The position numbers and the translations under genes were made by a program. From the NCBI RefSeq assembly GCF_039889165.1, contig NZ_JAYMYY010000001.1, forward strand, positions 1,364,001-1,428,000: a DNA stretch of 64,000 nt. The letters run 5' to 3'. The notes under the pieces were generated by a model. It was not told the DNA's origin. It worked only from the letters and a program-made list of their open reading frames with translations, and ran no database searches. Position 1 is the first letter of the stretch. Each line of letters starts with the position of its first letter. This DNA comes from Pseudocitrobacter cyperus. Lineage in GTDB: Bacteria > Pseudomonadota > Gammaproteobacteria > Enterobacterales > Enterobacteriaceae. This document shows, piece by piece, positions 52,555 to 60,799 of this stretch.

Positions 52555-53508
52555 GTGGAATATCAACAGCCAACAGAAAATAAATCTTCTCATTACATCG
52601 ATAATGATGGCACCCAACTATTTCGCACTCTGCGCAATATTGATCTCAATTTATTGACCATTTTCGAAGCCGTCTATGTTCATAAAGGGATTGTCAACGC
52701 GGCAAAAGTGTTGAATATCACCCCTTCAGCTATCAGCCAGTCGATACAAAAGCTACGCAATATTTTCCCTGACCCGCTATTTATCCGTAAGGGCCAGGGC
52801 GTCGCCCCGACCGCATATGCCACCCATCTGCATGAACATATCAGCCAGGGGCTGGAATCGATTCTCGGCGCGCTTGACCTCACCGGCAGCTACGATAAGC
52901 AACGCACGCTGACCATCGGCACCTCCCCTTCCATCGGGGCACTGGTGATGCCCACGATTTATCAGGCGGTCAAAGAGGTATTTCCCCGGATACTACTACG
53001 CAATACCGCTGTGCTGGACATTGACAGCCAGCTTAGCCAGTTTCAGACAGATTTGATTATCGACGCTCGACGCCAGAAGATGCCCGCACTGACCAGCCAT
53101 CCGCTATTTAGCGATCCTTTAGTACTGGTGGGCCGTCGCGATCACCCCATATTACTGCAACCACTGAGCCTCGAATCGCTGAAGCAATTCGAATACACGC
53201 TCCTCACGCTTGATAGTCACAGTCATAACAGCCTGTATCAGCGTATTCACGACATACTCCCGGACACTCAGGTCAGTTTTAGCAGTTACAACCTGTTTAC
53301 CATTGCGTCACTGATTGGCGGCAGCGACCTGCTGGGGATCATGCCGCAACGTCTTTACTCACTCTATTGCCAGTGCTGGCCGTTAACCTGTATTAACTTT
53401 CCCCCACTACAACAAGAAGAAGTAGTATTTTCATTGCATTACAATAAGCTCAGCCTGCGCGATCCCGTTTTGGAGGGTGTCATTGATATCATTCGGCATG
53501 CGTTCTAA
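52555..53508 (+). CDS. ybeF: LysR-type regulator YbeF
   Basis: LysR-family regulator of 317 residues with an N-terminal helix-turn-helix (LNLLTIFEAVYVHKGIVNAA...ITPSAISQSIQKL, about 30-80) that is almost the same as E. coli YbeF, and a less conserved effector domain. The start is GTG at 52555 with no good ribosome site, in A/T-rich DNA, so low translation is likely and a start further in is possible. Targets and ligand are unknown; E. coli YbeF (LipR) has been proposed to touch lipoate and flagellar functions. Confidence 0.85.
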   Translation: MEYQQPTENKSSHYIDNDGTQLFRTLRNIDLNLLTIFEAVYVHKGIVNAAKVLNITPSAISQSIQKLRNIFPDPLFIRKGQGVAPTAYATHLHEHISQGLESILGALDLTGSYDKQRTLTIGTSPSIGALVMPTIYQAVKEVFPRILLRNTAVLDIDSQLSQFQTDLIIDARRQKMPALTSHPLFSDPLVLVGRRDHPILLQPLSLESLKQFEYTLLTLDSHSHNSLYQRIHDILPDTQVSFSSYNLFTIASLIGGSDLLGIMPQRLYSLYCQCWPLTCINFPPLQQEEVVFSLHYNKLSLRDPVLEGVIDIIRHAF

Positions 53509-53707
53509 TGGAGAAAATCATCAGTCAGCCCAATAACTAAAAAGCATAAAACAACAACTATTTTACAATTTGCCGCACTGGCAGGCTGCTTTGACACCCG
53601 TTTCAATGGTATACTGCTTACAATAGATTCAAAAATAGTTGATAAATGCAACATTTCATTGAATTGAAACGTTTTCCTTAAAGACTCGCAACTGGAACAC
53701 GCACGCT

Positions 53708-54673
53708 ATGAGTAAACCCATTGTGATGGAACGCGGTGTTAAGTACCGCGACGCCGATAAAATGGCACTTATCCCGGTCAAAAACGTGGCGACCGAGCGC
53801 GAAGCGCTGCTACGCAAACCCGAATGGATGAAAATCAAACTTCCGGCGGACTCCTCCCGTATTCAGGGTATCAAAGCAGCGATGCGCAAGAATGGTCTGC
53901 ACTCTGTTTGTGAAGAAGCATCTTGTCCTAACCTGGCGGAATGTTTTAACCACGGTACGGCGACCTTCATGATTCTGGGCGCCATCTGTACCCGCCGTTG
54001 CCCATTCTGTGACGTTGCCCACGGTCGCCCTGTTGCACCGGATGCCAACGAACCAGGCAAGCTGGCGCAAACCATCGCTGATATGGCGCTGCGTTACGTG
54101 GTGATCACCTCTGTTGACCGTGATGACCTGCGTGACGGCGGTGCCCAGCATTTCGCCGATTGCATCAGCGCGATCCGCGAGAAAAGCCCCACGATTAAAA
54201 TTGAGACGCTGGTTCCTGACTTCCGTGGCCGTATGGATCGTGCACTAGAGATCCTGACCGCAACCCCGCCGGATGTTTTCAACCATAACCTGGAAAACGT
54301 ACCGCGTATCTACCGCCAGGTGCGTCCGGGCGCAGACTACAACTGGTCGCTGAAGCTGCTGGAACGCTTTAAAGAAGCGCATCCTGACATCCCGACCAAG
54401 TCTGGCCTGATGGTTGGCCTTGGTGAAACCAATGCAGAAATCATCGAAGTAATGCGTGACCTTCGCCGTCACGGTGTAACGATGCTGACCCTTGGCCAGT
54501 ACCTGCAACCGAGCCGTCACCACCTGCCGGTACAGCGTTATGTCAGCCCGGATGAATTTGAAGAGATGAAAGCCGAAGCGCTGGCGATGGGCTTCACTCA
54601 CGCCGCTTGTGGCCCGTTTGTTCGCTCTTCTTATCACGCTGACCTGCAGGCCAAAGGGATGGAAGTGAAATAA
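53708..54673 (+). CDS. lipA: Lipoyl synthase
   Basis: Radical-SAM enzyme that inserts two sulfurs into protein-bound octanoyl groups. 321 residues as in E. coli. The auxiliary cluster cysteines (SVCEEASCPNLAEC) and the SAM cluster triad beginning at Cys94 (CTRRCPFC) are intact, as is the C-terminal RSSYHAD with the serine that ligates the auxiliary cluster. Followed by its own terminator. Confidence 0.98.
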   Translation: MSKPIVMERGVKYRDADKMALIPVKNVATEREALLRKPEWMKIKLPADSSRIQGIKAAMRKNGLHSVCEEASCPNLAECFNHGTATFMILGAICTRRCPFCDVAHGRPVAPDANEPGKLAQTIADMALRYVVITSVDRDDLRDGGAQHFADCISAIREKSPTIKIETLVPDFRGRMDRALEILTATPPDVFNHNLENVPRIYRQVRPGADYNWSLKLLERFKEAHPDIPTKSGLMVGLGETNAEIIEVMRDLRRHGVTMLTLGQYLQPSRHHLPVQRYVSPDEFEEMKAEALAMGFTHAACGPFVRSSYHADLQAKGMEVK

Positions 54674-54689
54674 GCGTACAGCGTAACGC

Positions 54690-54726
54690 TAAAAAAGCCG
54701 TTGCCTTCCGGGCAGCGGCTTTTTTA
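54690..54726 (+). terminator. lipA terminator
   Basis: AAAAAGCCGTTGCC, loop, GGGCAGCGGCTTTTTT; stem with one interior mismatch and A and T runs on the two sides. Confidence 0.88.
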
Positions 54727-54783
54727 TAGCTGTCTTAGAAATATCTTATTGCAACTTAATACCATCAGTCACATTTTTGGCCA

Positions 54784-54823
54784 TAAAAAAAGGCCGCTGC
54801 GTAAACGCCGTGGCCTTTTTTAC
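54784..54823 (-). terminator. tatE terminator
   Basis: AAAAAAAGGCC...GGCCTTTTTT imperfect stem with A and T runs, downstream of tatE on the minus strand. Could also act for lipA readthrough. Confidence 0.7.
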
Positions 54824-54900
54824 AGACAAGAATTGCCTGATGAAGGTATGCATCTGCTCAATGCAGAATTTGATCCGCACACCTCATGAATGTGTGCTGC

Positions 54901-55107
54901 TTACTCTTTGTGAGAGAGCTTTTCCGCCGGGATGTCATCCGCATCAACGCTCTTCTTCGCGCTGACGTCATCCTCGTTCATGGCTTTCTTAAAGCCTTTG
55001 ATTGCTGAGCCCAGGTCGCCGCCCAGTGTACGTAATTTTTTGGTACCAAACACCAGAACAATCAGCGCTGCGACAACCAGCAGTTTGGTAATACTAATCT
55101 CACCCAT
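54901..55107 (-). CDS. tatE: Twin-arginine translocase subunit TatE
   Basis: TatA-like component of the Tat export pathway, 68 residues: one N-terminal membrane helix (ISITKLLVVAALIVLVFG), the hinge FGTKKLRTLG, an amphipathic helix with GGDLGSAIKGFKKAM, and a charged tail. GAGAAGG precedes the ATG. It is a single-gene unit, a paralogue of tatA located away from tatABC, as in E. coli. Confidence 0.95.
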   Translation of the reverse strand: MGEISITKLLVVAALIVLVFGTKKLRTLGGDLGSAIKGFKKAMNEDDVSAKKSVDADDIPAEKLSHKE

Positions 55108-55233
55108 GGATACCTTCTCTCTAAAACAGGCTGCAAAATGCGAATAATGACCATAACGTATTAACGGTCATCTTACCGCGCGCACACAATAGCAATCTGT
55201 AACAAGGTGAATCAAGTGTTGTTTAAAAAAACG

Positions 55234-56022
55234 TCACAGTAATTGCGGTAGCGCAAAGCGACGGTTAGTTAATACCGGCAATTGGGCGCGAACTTCTTTT
55301 AGCTGCTGCGCAGAGACTTCCGCCATAATAAACTGCGGCGTCGCACCTGCCCCGGCAAGCGTCACGCCCAATGGGTCGATAATCCGACTCTGTCCGATAT
55401 TCCGGCCTCCACACTCTCCTGCCGCCACCATATAGCAGGTGGTATCCAGCGCCCGTGCCGCCAGCAGCGTAGCCCAGTGATGCTCTTTTAACGGCCCACG
55501 AACCCAGGCTGCGGGAAGAACCAGCAGCTCCGCGCCCTGAAGCGCCAGGCTTAGCGCCAGTTCGGGAAAGCGCAGATCGTAGCAGGTCATCAACCCGATA
55601 CGCATTCCCTCCACCTCAATCAGCGGGGGGATTAACGACCCGGCATCGACGAGTCTCGACTCCTGCACACTGAAAGCATCGTAGAGATGCAGTTTCTGAT
55701 ACAGCGCGATTGTTTCCCCGCCTCGCAGCGCCACCAGTGTGTTGACGGCTCTGCCCGGCGTAGAGGGCACGTGGAGGGTCAGGATGGTCGTCAGGCTATC
55801 CTGACGGCTCTGGGTCATAAGGGCCTGCATAAAGCCGCCATCAAGCGTTTGCGCTGACTTCACGCTAAGATCGGGATCGGCGATGTCACGAGCCAGCAAA
55901 GCTTCAGGCAGAACCAGTAGCGAAGCGCCGCGATCCGCCGCCGTGCGCATCAGAGCCACGCACTCCCGCGCATTCGCCTGCCAGTCGGCTGAAACACTAA
56001 ATTGCCCCGCAGCTACCCACAT
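55234..56022 (-). CDS. ybeM: Nitrilase-family amidase YbeM (deaminated glutathione amidase type)
   Basis: Carbon-nitrogen hydrolase of 262 residues with the full catalytic triad Glu40 (LLVLPEALL), Lys110 (YQKLHLYD) and Cys147 (MTCYDLRFPE). The family hydrolyses deaminated glutathione made by transaminase side reactions, a metabolite-repair role known for Nit1/YbeM. The gene is complete here, whereas in E. coli K-12 I recall a broken version. GAGGGTG precedes the ATG; divergent from crcB. Confidence 0.9.
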   Translation of the reverse strand: MWVAAGQFSVSADWQANARECVALMRTAADRGASLLVLPEALLARDIADPDLSVKSAQTLDGGFMQALMTQSRQDSLTTILTLHVPSTPGRAVNTLVALRGGETIALYQKLHLYDAFSVQESRLVDAGSLIPPLIEVEGMRIGLMTCYDLRFPELALSLALQGAELLVLPAAWVRGPLKEHHWATLLAARALDTTCYMVAAGECGGRNIGQSRIIDPLGVTLAGAGATPQFIMAEVSAQQLKEVRAQLPVLTNRRFALPQLL

Positions 56023-56116
56023 GTGCTCACCCTCTTTTTGACGTTGCTTCTGGCAAGAGTAGCAGTTTCAGCGCTAAACTCACCCACTTCAATGTTATGA
56101 AAACGGGAAAAAACAG

Positions 56117-56494
56117 GTGTTCAACGTTCTCCTGGCAGTTTTTATCGGTGGAGGAACCGGCAGCGTTGCGCGCTGGATGCTCAGCACCAGACTCAACCCA
56201 ATGCATCATGCGCTGCCTGTCGGCACGTTAACGGCCAACCTGCTGGGTGCTTTTATCATCGGCGCAGGGCTGGCGTGGTTTAACCGTATGACGCATATTG
56301 ATCCCATGTGGAAGTTGCTTATCACAACGGGATTCTGTGGCGGCTTAACCACCTTTTCCACCTTCTCGGCAGAGGTCGTGTTTCTGTTGCAGGCGGGGAA
56401 ACCGGGATGGGCGCTGTTGAATGTGGCAGTGAACCTGTTGGGGTCGTTCGCGATGACCGCCCTGGCGTTCTGGCTGTTTAACGCCAGCCGATAA
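56117..56494 (+). CDS. crcB: Fluoride channel CrcB (Fluc)
   Basis: Dual-topology dimeric fluoride exporter, 125 residues, four membrane helices. Seen: GGGTGSVARW, the pore asparagine in TLTANLLGAFIIG, and the sodium-binding GFCGGLTTFSTFS segment with its phenylalanine boxes. GTG start following AACAG, weak ribosome site. Shares a bidirectional terminator with cspE. Confidence 0.95.
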   Translation: MFNVLLAVFIGGGTGSVARWMLSTRLNPMHHALPVGTLTANLLGAFIIGAGLAWFNRMTHIDPMWKLLITTGFCGGLTTFSTFSAEVVFLLQAGKPGWALLNVAVNLLGSFAMTALAFWLFNASR

Positions 56495-56504
56495 CAGGCG
56501 AAAA

Positions 56505-56528
56505 AAAACCCGCGATTAGGCGGGTTTT
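56505..56528. terminator. Bidirectional terminator between crcB and cspE
   Basis: Nine-base-pair stem AAAACCCGC/GCGGGTTTT with a six-base loop and additional A run on the left. Confidence 0.9.
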
Positions 56529-56552
56529 GAATTCTGACTGCTAATGCGCTGA

Positions 56553-56762
56553 TTACAGAGCGATTACGTTAGCAGCAGAAGGGCCTTTGGCACCGTTAGT
56601 GATTTCGAACTCTACACGCTGACCTTCAGCCAGAGTTTTGAAACCATTGGTCTGGATTGCAGAGAAGTGTACAAACACGTCTTTGCTGCCATCTTCCGGA
56701 GTAATGAAACCGAATCCTTTGGACTCATTAAACCACTTAACGTTACCTTTAATCTTAGACAT
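56553..56762 (-). CDS. cspE: Cold shock-like protein CspE
   Basis: Single cold-shock domain RNA chaperone and transcription antiterminator, 69 residues, apparently identical to E. coli CspE. RNA-binding motifs KGFGFIT and VFVHF are present. The start at 56762 lies behind AAGGTAA; the frame extends ten codons upstream but the family begins MSKIKGN. A leader of about 140 nt up to A/T-rich promoter-like DNA precedes it. Confidence 0.97.
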
Positions 56763-56923
56763 CAAAATTACCTTTATATGAAAAAACGACACAAATGCTG
56801 TGTCAGGTATCAGTACAACAATAATGCTGCGCTTTGTCCAGTGCAGGTTAGCTAAAAAGTGATAAATGTCTCTAACTTTTTTAAGGAGGTTGACTTTAAA
56901 AAAAGTTTGTTAGCAATCCAGTG

Positions 56924-56946
56924 AAACCCACTGCCAGTGGGTCGGT
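56924..56946 (-). terminator. Hairpin after pagP
   Basis: CCCACTG/CAGTGGG stem with a tiny loop just downstream of pagP on the minus strand, followed by TTTC. Weak terminator. Confidence 0.5.
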
Positions 56947-56954
56947 TTTCAGAA

Positions 56955-57524
56955 TTAAAACTGGAAGCGCATCCAGGCAAAGTAGACGTTACCGTTATTG
57001 TACGTCCCCGGAATGTAAGTCATCTGGAAGGTTGCCGGCCCATAGCCGATAGAGGCCATCGGTAACAGCACCGGGATTGGCACATAGTTGTAGTTATCAC
57101 GCGCCGTCACCCCCACCGTGTAGCCCAGACCCAGACGGAAATTATCATCCGTCAGCGGTCGCCAGGTTTTCTCCCAGCCATAGCCGCCGATAGGTTCCCA
57201 CTTATTCCACGAATCCTTAAACGCCATCAGATAGATGCCGTGCCAGTTTCCCTTTTCATCCCAGCGGGAGACGCCAAAACCCGCGCCCCATGGACGTTCG
57301 TTATAACGGTCGGTCTTCTCTTTATCGTATGCAAATCGCGCATGCCAGGTGATCGCCGGAATGTAGAGATCGTAATGCTGGGGCTCATCCCAGGTTTGCG
57401 CAATATTATCATTCAGCGTGGAAAACCCGTTGCGCACCGTTTCGGTAAACGAGGCATTAGCAACAGGAAGAAAACAGAGTTGTGCTGCAATAAAAGCAGC
57501 AACAATATAAATTCGTTTTAGCAT
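56955..57524 (-). CDS. pagP: Lipid A palmitoyltransferase PagP
   Basis: Outer membrane beta-barrel enzyme that adds palmitate to lipid A, giving resistance to cationic peptides. I take the ATG at 57524 (MLKRIYIVAAFIAAQL), 189 residues; GTG two codons upstream is an alternative and neither has a clear ribosome site. Signal peptide ends near VANA^SFT. Active-site residues: His in EPQHYDLYIP and Asp-Ser in FKDSWNKWEP. It ends with a Phe (MRFQF) as outer membrane proteins do. The N-terminal region differs from E. coli, the barrel is conserved. Confidence 0.94.
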   Translation of the reverse strand: MLKRIYIVAAFIAAQLCFLPVANASFTETVRNGFSTLNDNIAQTWDEPQHYDLYIPAITWHARFAYDKEKTDRYNERPWGAGFGVSRWDEKGNWHGIYLMAFKDSWNKWEPIGGYGWEKTWRPLTDDNFRLGLGYTVGVTARDNYNYVPIPVLLPMASIGYGPATFQMTYIPGTYNNGNVYFAWMRFQF

Positions 57525-57656
57525 TAACACGTTAGCATTACCAGAGCTTATTACATAATAGAATTAGCTTACCAATGCTAACCTTAATCAAGTCTTAACA
57601 ATATCGGGTTATTCTTTATTTTAGGGTAATTCTTAGTAAATTAAGTAAAGTAATTA

Positions 57657-57674
57657 AGCACCCCGAAGGGTGCT
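57657..57674 (-). terminator. Hairpin after cusA
   Basis: Stem AGCACCC/GGGTGCT around CGAA right after the cusA stop on the minus strand. The T run is poor, so efficiency is uncertain. Confidence 0.5.
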
Positions 57675-57679
57675 TGTAT

Positions 57680-60600
57680 TCATTTTTTGCGATGTATTAT
57701 GCGATAGAGTGCGGGAATAACCAGCATGGAAAGCAGAGGCGCGGATATCATCCCCCCAATCATCGGCGCGGCTATACGGCTCATCACCTCTGACCCTGTG
57801 CCGCTGCCCCACATGATAGGCAGTAAACCGGCCATGATGGTGGCGACAGTCATCACTTTCGGGCGCACACGTAGCACCGCGCCTTCGTGAATTGCACGCA
57901 TTAATAACGGCGTTCCGCCATCAGGGTCGACTTTGCGATATTTCTCAAGAGCATGATTTAAATAGAGCACCATAATCACGCCAAATTCCGCAGAAACGCC
58001 CGCAAGCGCAATAAACCCGACAGCGCCGGCAACCGAGAGATTATAACCCAGTAGCCACAACAACCAGACACCGCCAATCAGCGAAAAGGGCAATGTCCCC
58101 ATAATCAGTAACACATCTGAAATACGTCGGAAGGTTAACCAAAGCAGAGTGAAAATAATCACCAATGTAACCGGAAGGACTATTTTCAGCTTCGCCGTGG
58201 CGCGTTCCAGATATTCAAATTGCCCGGACCAGGAGAGCGTAACACCCTGCGGCAACGTCACTTGTTGCGCGACACACTGCTGCATATCATCTACTGCAGA
58301 CTTCAGATCGCGCCCACGTAAATCGACATAGATCCAGTTCGACAATCGCGCGTTTTCACTTTTCAGCATCGGCACGCCTTCGGTGATGCGAATATCCGCC
58401 AGTTCGCTGAGCGCCACCTGACTGCCGTTCGCCGTCACCACCGGCATTGCCCGTAGTTTGTCGATATTATCGCGCCACTCTCGTGGATAACGGATATTAA
58501 TCGGATAGCGTTCACGCCCTTCAATGGTCTGGCCGACATTTTCGCCCCCCACCAGCGTCGACACCAGTGATTGCAGCTCTTTCACCGACACGCCATAGCG
58601 CGCCGCCTGCTGGCGATTAATCGCAATGTCAACATAGCGCCCGCCGGAAAGACGCTCAGCCAGCGCGGAGGTCACGCCGGGCACTCCCTTCACAACTTGC
58701 TCAATTTCGCGGGCGACTCGTTCGATATCCGCGAGGTTATTGCCGTTTACTTTAATGCCGACCGGGCTCTTAATACCGGTCGCCAGCATATCGAGGCGGT
58801 TGCGGATGGGCGGCACCCAGACGTTGGCGATCCCCGGTACTTTTACCGTTTTATCCAACTCGTCAATCAGTTTGTCCGGCGTCATGCCCGGTCGCCACTG
58901 GTCTCGTGGCTTAAACTGAATAGTGGTTTCAAGCATGGTCAGGGGAGCGGGGTCGGTCGCCGTTTCCGCACGCCCGGCTTTGCCGAACACGCTGGCCACT
59001 TCCGGCACGCTCTTTATCAACCGGTCGGTTTGTTGTAGCAGACGGCTCGCTTCGCGCGCGGAGATGCCCGGCAGCGTGGAGGGCATATAGAGCAAATCCC
59101 CTTCATCCAGCGGCGGCATAAATTCACTACCCAACTGGCTAAGCGGCCAGAGCGTCACCCCCAGCAGCAGCAACGCCAGCGCCAGCGTAGCCTTCGGCCA
59201 TGCCAGCACCTTATCGAGCAGTGGCTCATAGGCGCGAATCAGCCAGCGGTTAATCGGGTTCGATTGCTCATCAGGAATTTTTCCGCGAATAAAATAGCCC
59301 ATCAATACCGGCACTAACGTGATGCCGAGCCCTGCGGCCATCGCCATCGCCCAGGTTTTGGTGAACGCCAGCGGTGCGAACATCTTCCCTTCCTGTGCTT
59401 CCAGCGAGAAAACCGGAATAAAGGAGAGCGTGATAATCAGCAGGCTGCAAAACAGCGCGGGCCCCACTTCCGTTGCGGCCTGCCCGGCAATATGCCAGTA
59501 GTCCGGCCCCGTTGGCGTTTGACCCGGATGATCGTGCCGCCACTGTTCCAGTACCTTGTGCATGTTTTCGATCATCACGATAGCCGCATCGACCATAGCG
59601 CCAATAGCAATCGCAATGCCGCCCAACGACATGATGTTGGCGTTAATCCCCTGATAGTGCATGACGATAAACGCCCCGAGGATACCCAATGGCAATGAAA
59701 CAATCGCCACCAGCGCCGAACGGAAGTGGAACAGAAACAGCGTACAGACCAGCGCAACGACAATAAACTCTTCTATAAGCTTATGGGTCAACGTTTCGAT
59801 AGCGTGGTCGATAAGCTGTGAACGATCATAAACCGGCACTATCTCCACGCCTTCCGGCAAAGTTTTTTGCAGCGACTGAAGTTTCGCTTTCACATCCAGG
59901 ATGGTCTGATGCGCATTTTTGCCATAACGCATGATAATAATACCGCCAGCAACCTCCCCTTCGCCGTTAAGTTCCGCCACGCCGCGGCGAATTTCCGGGC
60001 CTATACGCACATCCGCGACATCCGACAACAGCACCGGGATGCCCTCGCGGCTGGTCACCACCACCTGGCGGAACTCCTCCAGCGAATGCAGATAACCGGT
60101 GGTGCGCACCATGTATTCCGCTTCTCCCATCTCCATCAGCGCCCCGCCCCCCTCCTGGTTGGCGGATTTCAGCGCGTCGACAATCTGCTGGTGGGTGACG
60201 TTAAGCGCACGCATACGCGTCGGATCGGCGATCACCTGATACTGTCGTACCATCCCGCCAACGCTGGCGACTTCCGACACGTTAGGCACCGTTTTTAGCT
60301 CGTACTTCAGCGTCCAGTCCTGCAGAGCGCGAAGATCAGCCAGGCTATGCTTGCCGGTACGATCGACCAGCGCATACTCGTAAATCCAGCCGACGCCTGT
60401 GGCATCCGGCCCCAATGCAACCGTGACCCCTTCCGGCATCTGCGCCTGAATCTGGCTCAGATACTCCAGCACCCGCGAACGCGCCCAGTAGAGATCGGTA
60501 CCATCCTCAAACAGTACATAAACGTAAGCATCGCCAAACATTGAAAACCCGCGAACCGTCTTCGCGCCTGGGACGGAAAGCATCGTTGTGGTGAGCGGAT

Positions 60601-60799
60601 AAGTAACCTGATCTTCGATGATCTGCGGCGCTTTCCCCGGGTAGCTGGCACGGATAATCACCTGCACATCAGAGAGATCCGGCAAAGCATCCAGAGGGGC
60701 GCGTTGCACCGCCCACGCCCCCCATAACGCCATCCCCAGCGCGGCGAAAATCACCAGCAGGCGATTGCGCAGTGCGGCACGAATTACGGCTGCAATCAT
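57680..60799 (-). CDS. cusA: Copper/silver RND efflux pump, CusA/SilA family
   Basis: Trimeric inner-membrane proton-driven pump of the heavy-metal RND family that exports Cu(I)/Ag(I) through the envelope. The ATG at 60799 (MIAAVIRAALRNR) shares ATGA with the cusB stop and gives 1039 residues. Twelve membrane helices; the proton-relay aspartate lies in AIGAMVDAAIVMIEN. The three pore methionines of CusA are conserved in their contexts, LLYMPSTLPG, LTMLETTIQ and RLDMLATGIKSP, which marks Cu/Ag rather than Zn/Co specificity. Last gene of the cusFCBA operon. Confidence 0.93.
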   Translation of the reverse strand: MIAAVIRAALRNRLLVIFAALGMALWGAWAVQRAPLDALPDLSDVQVIIRASYPGKAPQIIEDQVTYPLTTTMLSVPGAKTVRGFSMFGDAYVYVLFEDGTDLYWARSRVLEYLSQIQAQMPEGVTVALGPDATGVGWIYEYALVDRTGKHSLADLRALQDWTLKYELKTVPNVSEVASVGGMVRQYQVIADPTRMRALNVTHQQIVDALKSANQEGGGALMEMGEAEYMVRTTGYLHSLEEFRQVVVTSREGIPVLLSDVADVRIGPEIRRGVAELNGEGEVAGGIIIMRYGKNAHQTILDVKAKLQSLQKTLPEGVEIVPVYDRSQLIDHAIETLTHKLIEEFIVVALVCTLFLFHFRSALVAIVSLPLGILGAFIVMHYQGINANIMSLGGIAIAIGAMVDAAIVMIENMHKVLEQWRHDHPGQTPTGPDYWHIAGQAATEVGPALFCSLLIITLSFIPVFSLEAQEGKMFAPLAFTKTWAMAMAAGLGITLVPVLMGYFIRGKIPDEQSNPINRWLIRAYEPLLDKVLAWPKATLALALLLLGVTLWPLSQLGSEFMPPLDEGDLLYMPSTLPGISAREASRLLQQTDRLIKSVPEVASVFGKAGRAETATDPAPLTMLETTIQFKPRDQWRPGMTPDKLIDELDKTVKVPGIANVWVPPIRNRLDMLATGIKSPVGIKVNGNNLADIERVAREIEQVVKGVPGVTSALAERLSGGRYVDIAINRQQAARYGVSVKELQSLVSTLVGGENVGQTIEGRERYPINIRYPREWRDNIDKLRAMPVVTANGSQVALSELADIRITEGVPMLKSENARLSNWIYVDLRGRDLKSAVDDMQQCVAQQVTLPQGVTLSWSGQFEYLERATAKLKIVLPVTLVIIFTLLWLTFRRISDVLLIMGTLPFSLIGGVWLLWLLGYNLSVAGAVGFIALAGVSAEFGVIMVLYLNHALEKYRKVDPDGGTPLLMRAIHEGAVLRVRPKVMTVATIMAGLLPIMWGSGTGSEVMSRIAAPMIGGMISAPLLSMLVIPALYRIIHRKK

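Noticed and set aside
57555..57600. Possible PhoP box upstream of pagP (GGTTAG...GGTAAG)
   Set aside because: The two half-sites match the PhoP consensus poorly and their spacing is ten or eleven bases depending on alignment; not strong enough to list.
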